5,251 nt of DNA from positions 1-5,251 of the forward strand of contig CALINZ010000191.1 in assembly GCA_938045085.1 (NCBI GenBank), given 5' to 3'. The first letter of the stretch is position 1. Each line of letters starts with the position of its first letter. This DNA comes from an uncultured Collinsella sp. GTDB taxonomy: Bacteria > Actinomycetota > Coriobacteriia > Coriobacteriales > Coriobacteriaceae. Of the stretch, positions 5,238-5,251 are shown in pieces. A model generated the notes under the pieces. That model was not told the origin of the DNA. It saw only the letters and a list, made by a program, of their open reading frames with translations, and searched no databases. The position numbers were made by a program, and so were the translations under genes.

Positions 5238-5251
5238 GGGTCGTTAGCTCA
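5238..5251 (+). tRNA. Start of a second tRNA, probably tRNA-Lys (3' end outside window)
   Basis: GGGTCGTTAGCTCA reads as a 7-nt acceptor strand, TA at positions 8-9, the D-stem strand GCTC and the first D-loop A. It lies 22 nt after the tRNA-His CCA. The same 14 nt begin E. coli tRNA-Lys, hence the Lys guess; the anticodon is beyond the window edge. Confidence 0.65.

Noticed and set aside
1..5251. CRISPR arrays, insertion sequences, phage genes, toxin-antitoxin or defence modules
   Set aside because: I saw no regularly spaced repeats, transposase or integrase motifs, or terminal inverted repeats. Every clear gene except the acidic protein belongs to a common family.

Overview
The window looks like ordinary chromosome from a moderately high-GC bacterium, most plausibly an actinomycete of the class Coriobacteriia (Collinsella-like). 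This rests on the roughly 60% GC impression, GC-rich third codon positions, and the look of the Rho, aminotransferase and fructokinase-type ROK proteins. It is an inference from protein style, not a database match.

Layout. Positions 2-475 (+) hold the C-terminal third of transcription termination factor Rho, cut by the window edge and followed by an intrinsic terminator (513-551). Positions 476-786 are a gene-free stretch with that terminator, a good sigma70-type promoter (622-650) and a leader of about 130 nt with competing potential hairpins. A two-gene unit (+) follows: an uncharacterised two-TM, Ala/Asp-rich acidic protein (787-2187), then a VanZ-family membrane protein (2195-2644) whose ribosome site lies inside the upstream gene. 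It ends in a strong, probably bidirectional terminator (2630-2676) that contains the vanZ-like stop codon.

Convergent to this on the minus strand are two separately transcribed metabolic genes. One is a ROK-family sugar kinase, probably fructokinase (3649-2759), with its own putative promoter and a cre/LacI-type operator candidate. Upstream of it is a class I PLP aminotransferase (4972-3791) with its own terminator (3765-3723). The right edge carries a plus-strand tRNA cluster: a complete tRNA-His(GTG) with encoded CCA and a strong upstream promoter, then the first 14 nt of a second tRNA, probably Lys.

No mobile element, CRISPR array, toxin-antitoxin pair or defence system is visible. The genes do not form one pathway. 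The least explained element is the two-TM acidic protein paired with a VanZ-like partner and preceded by a long leader; the other interest is in regulatory detail. I see no convincing evidence of a new multi-gene system.
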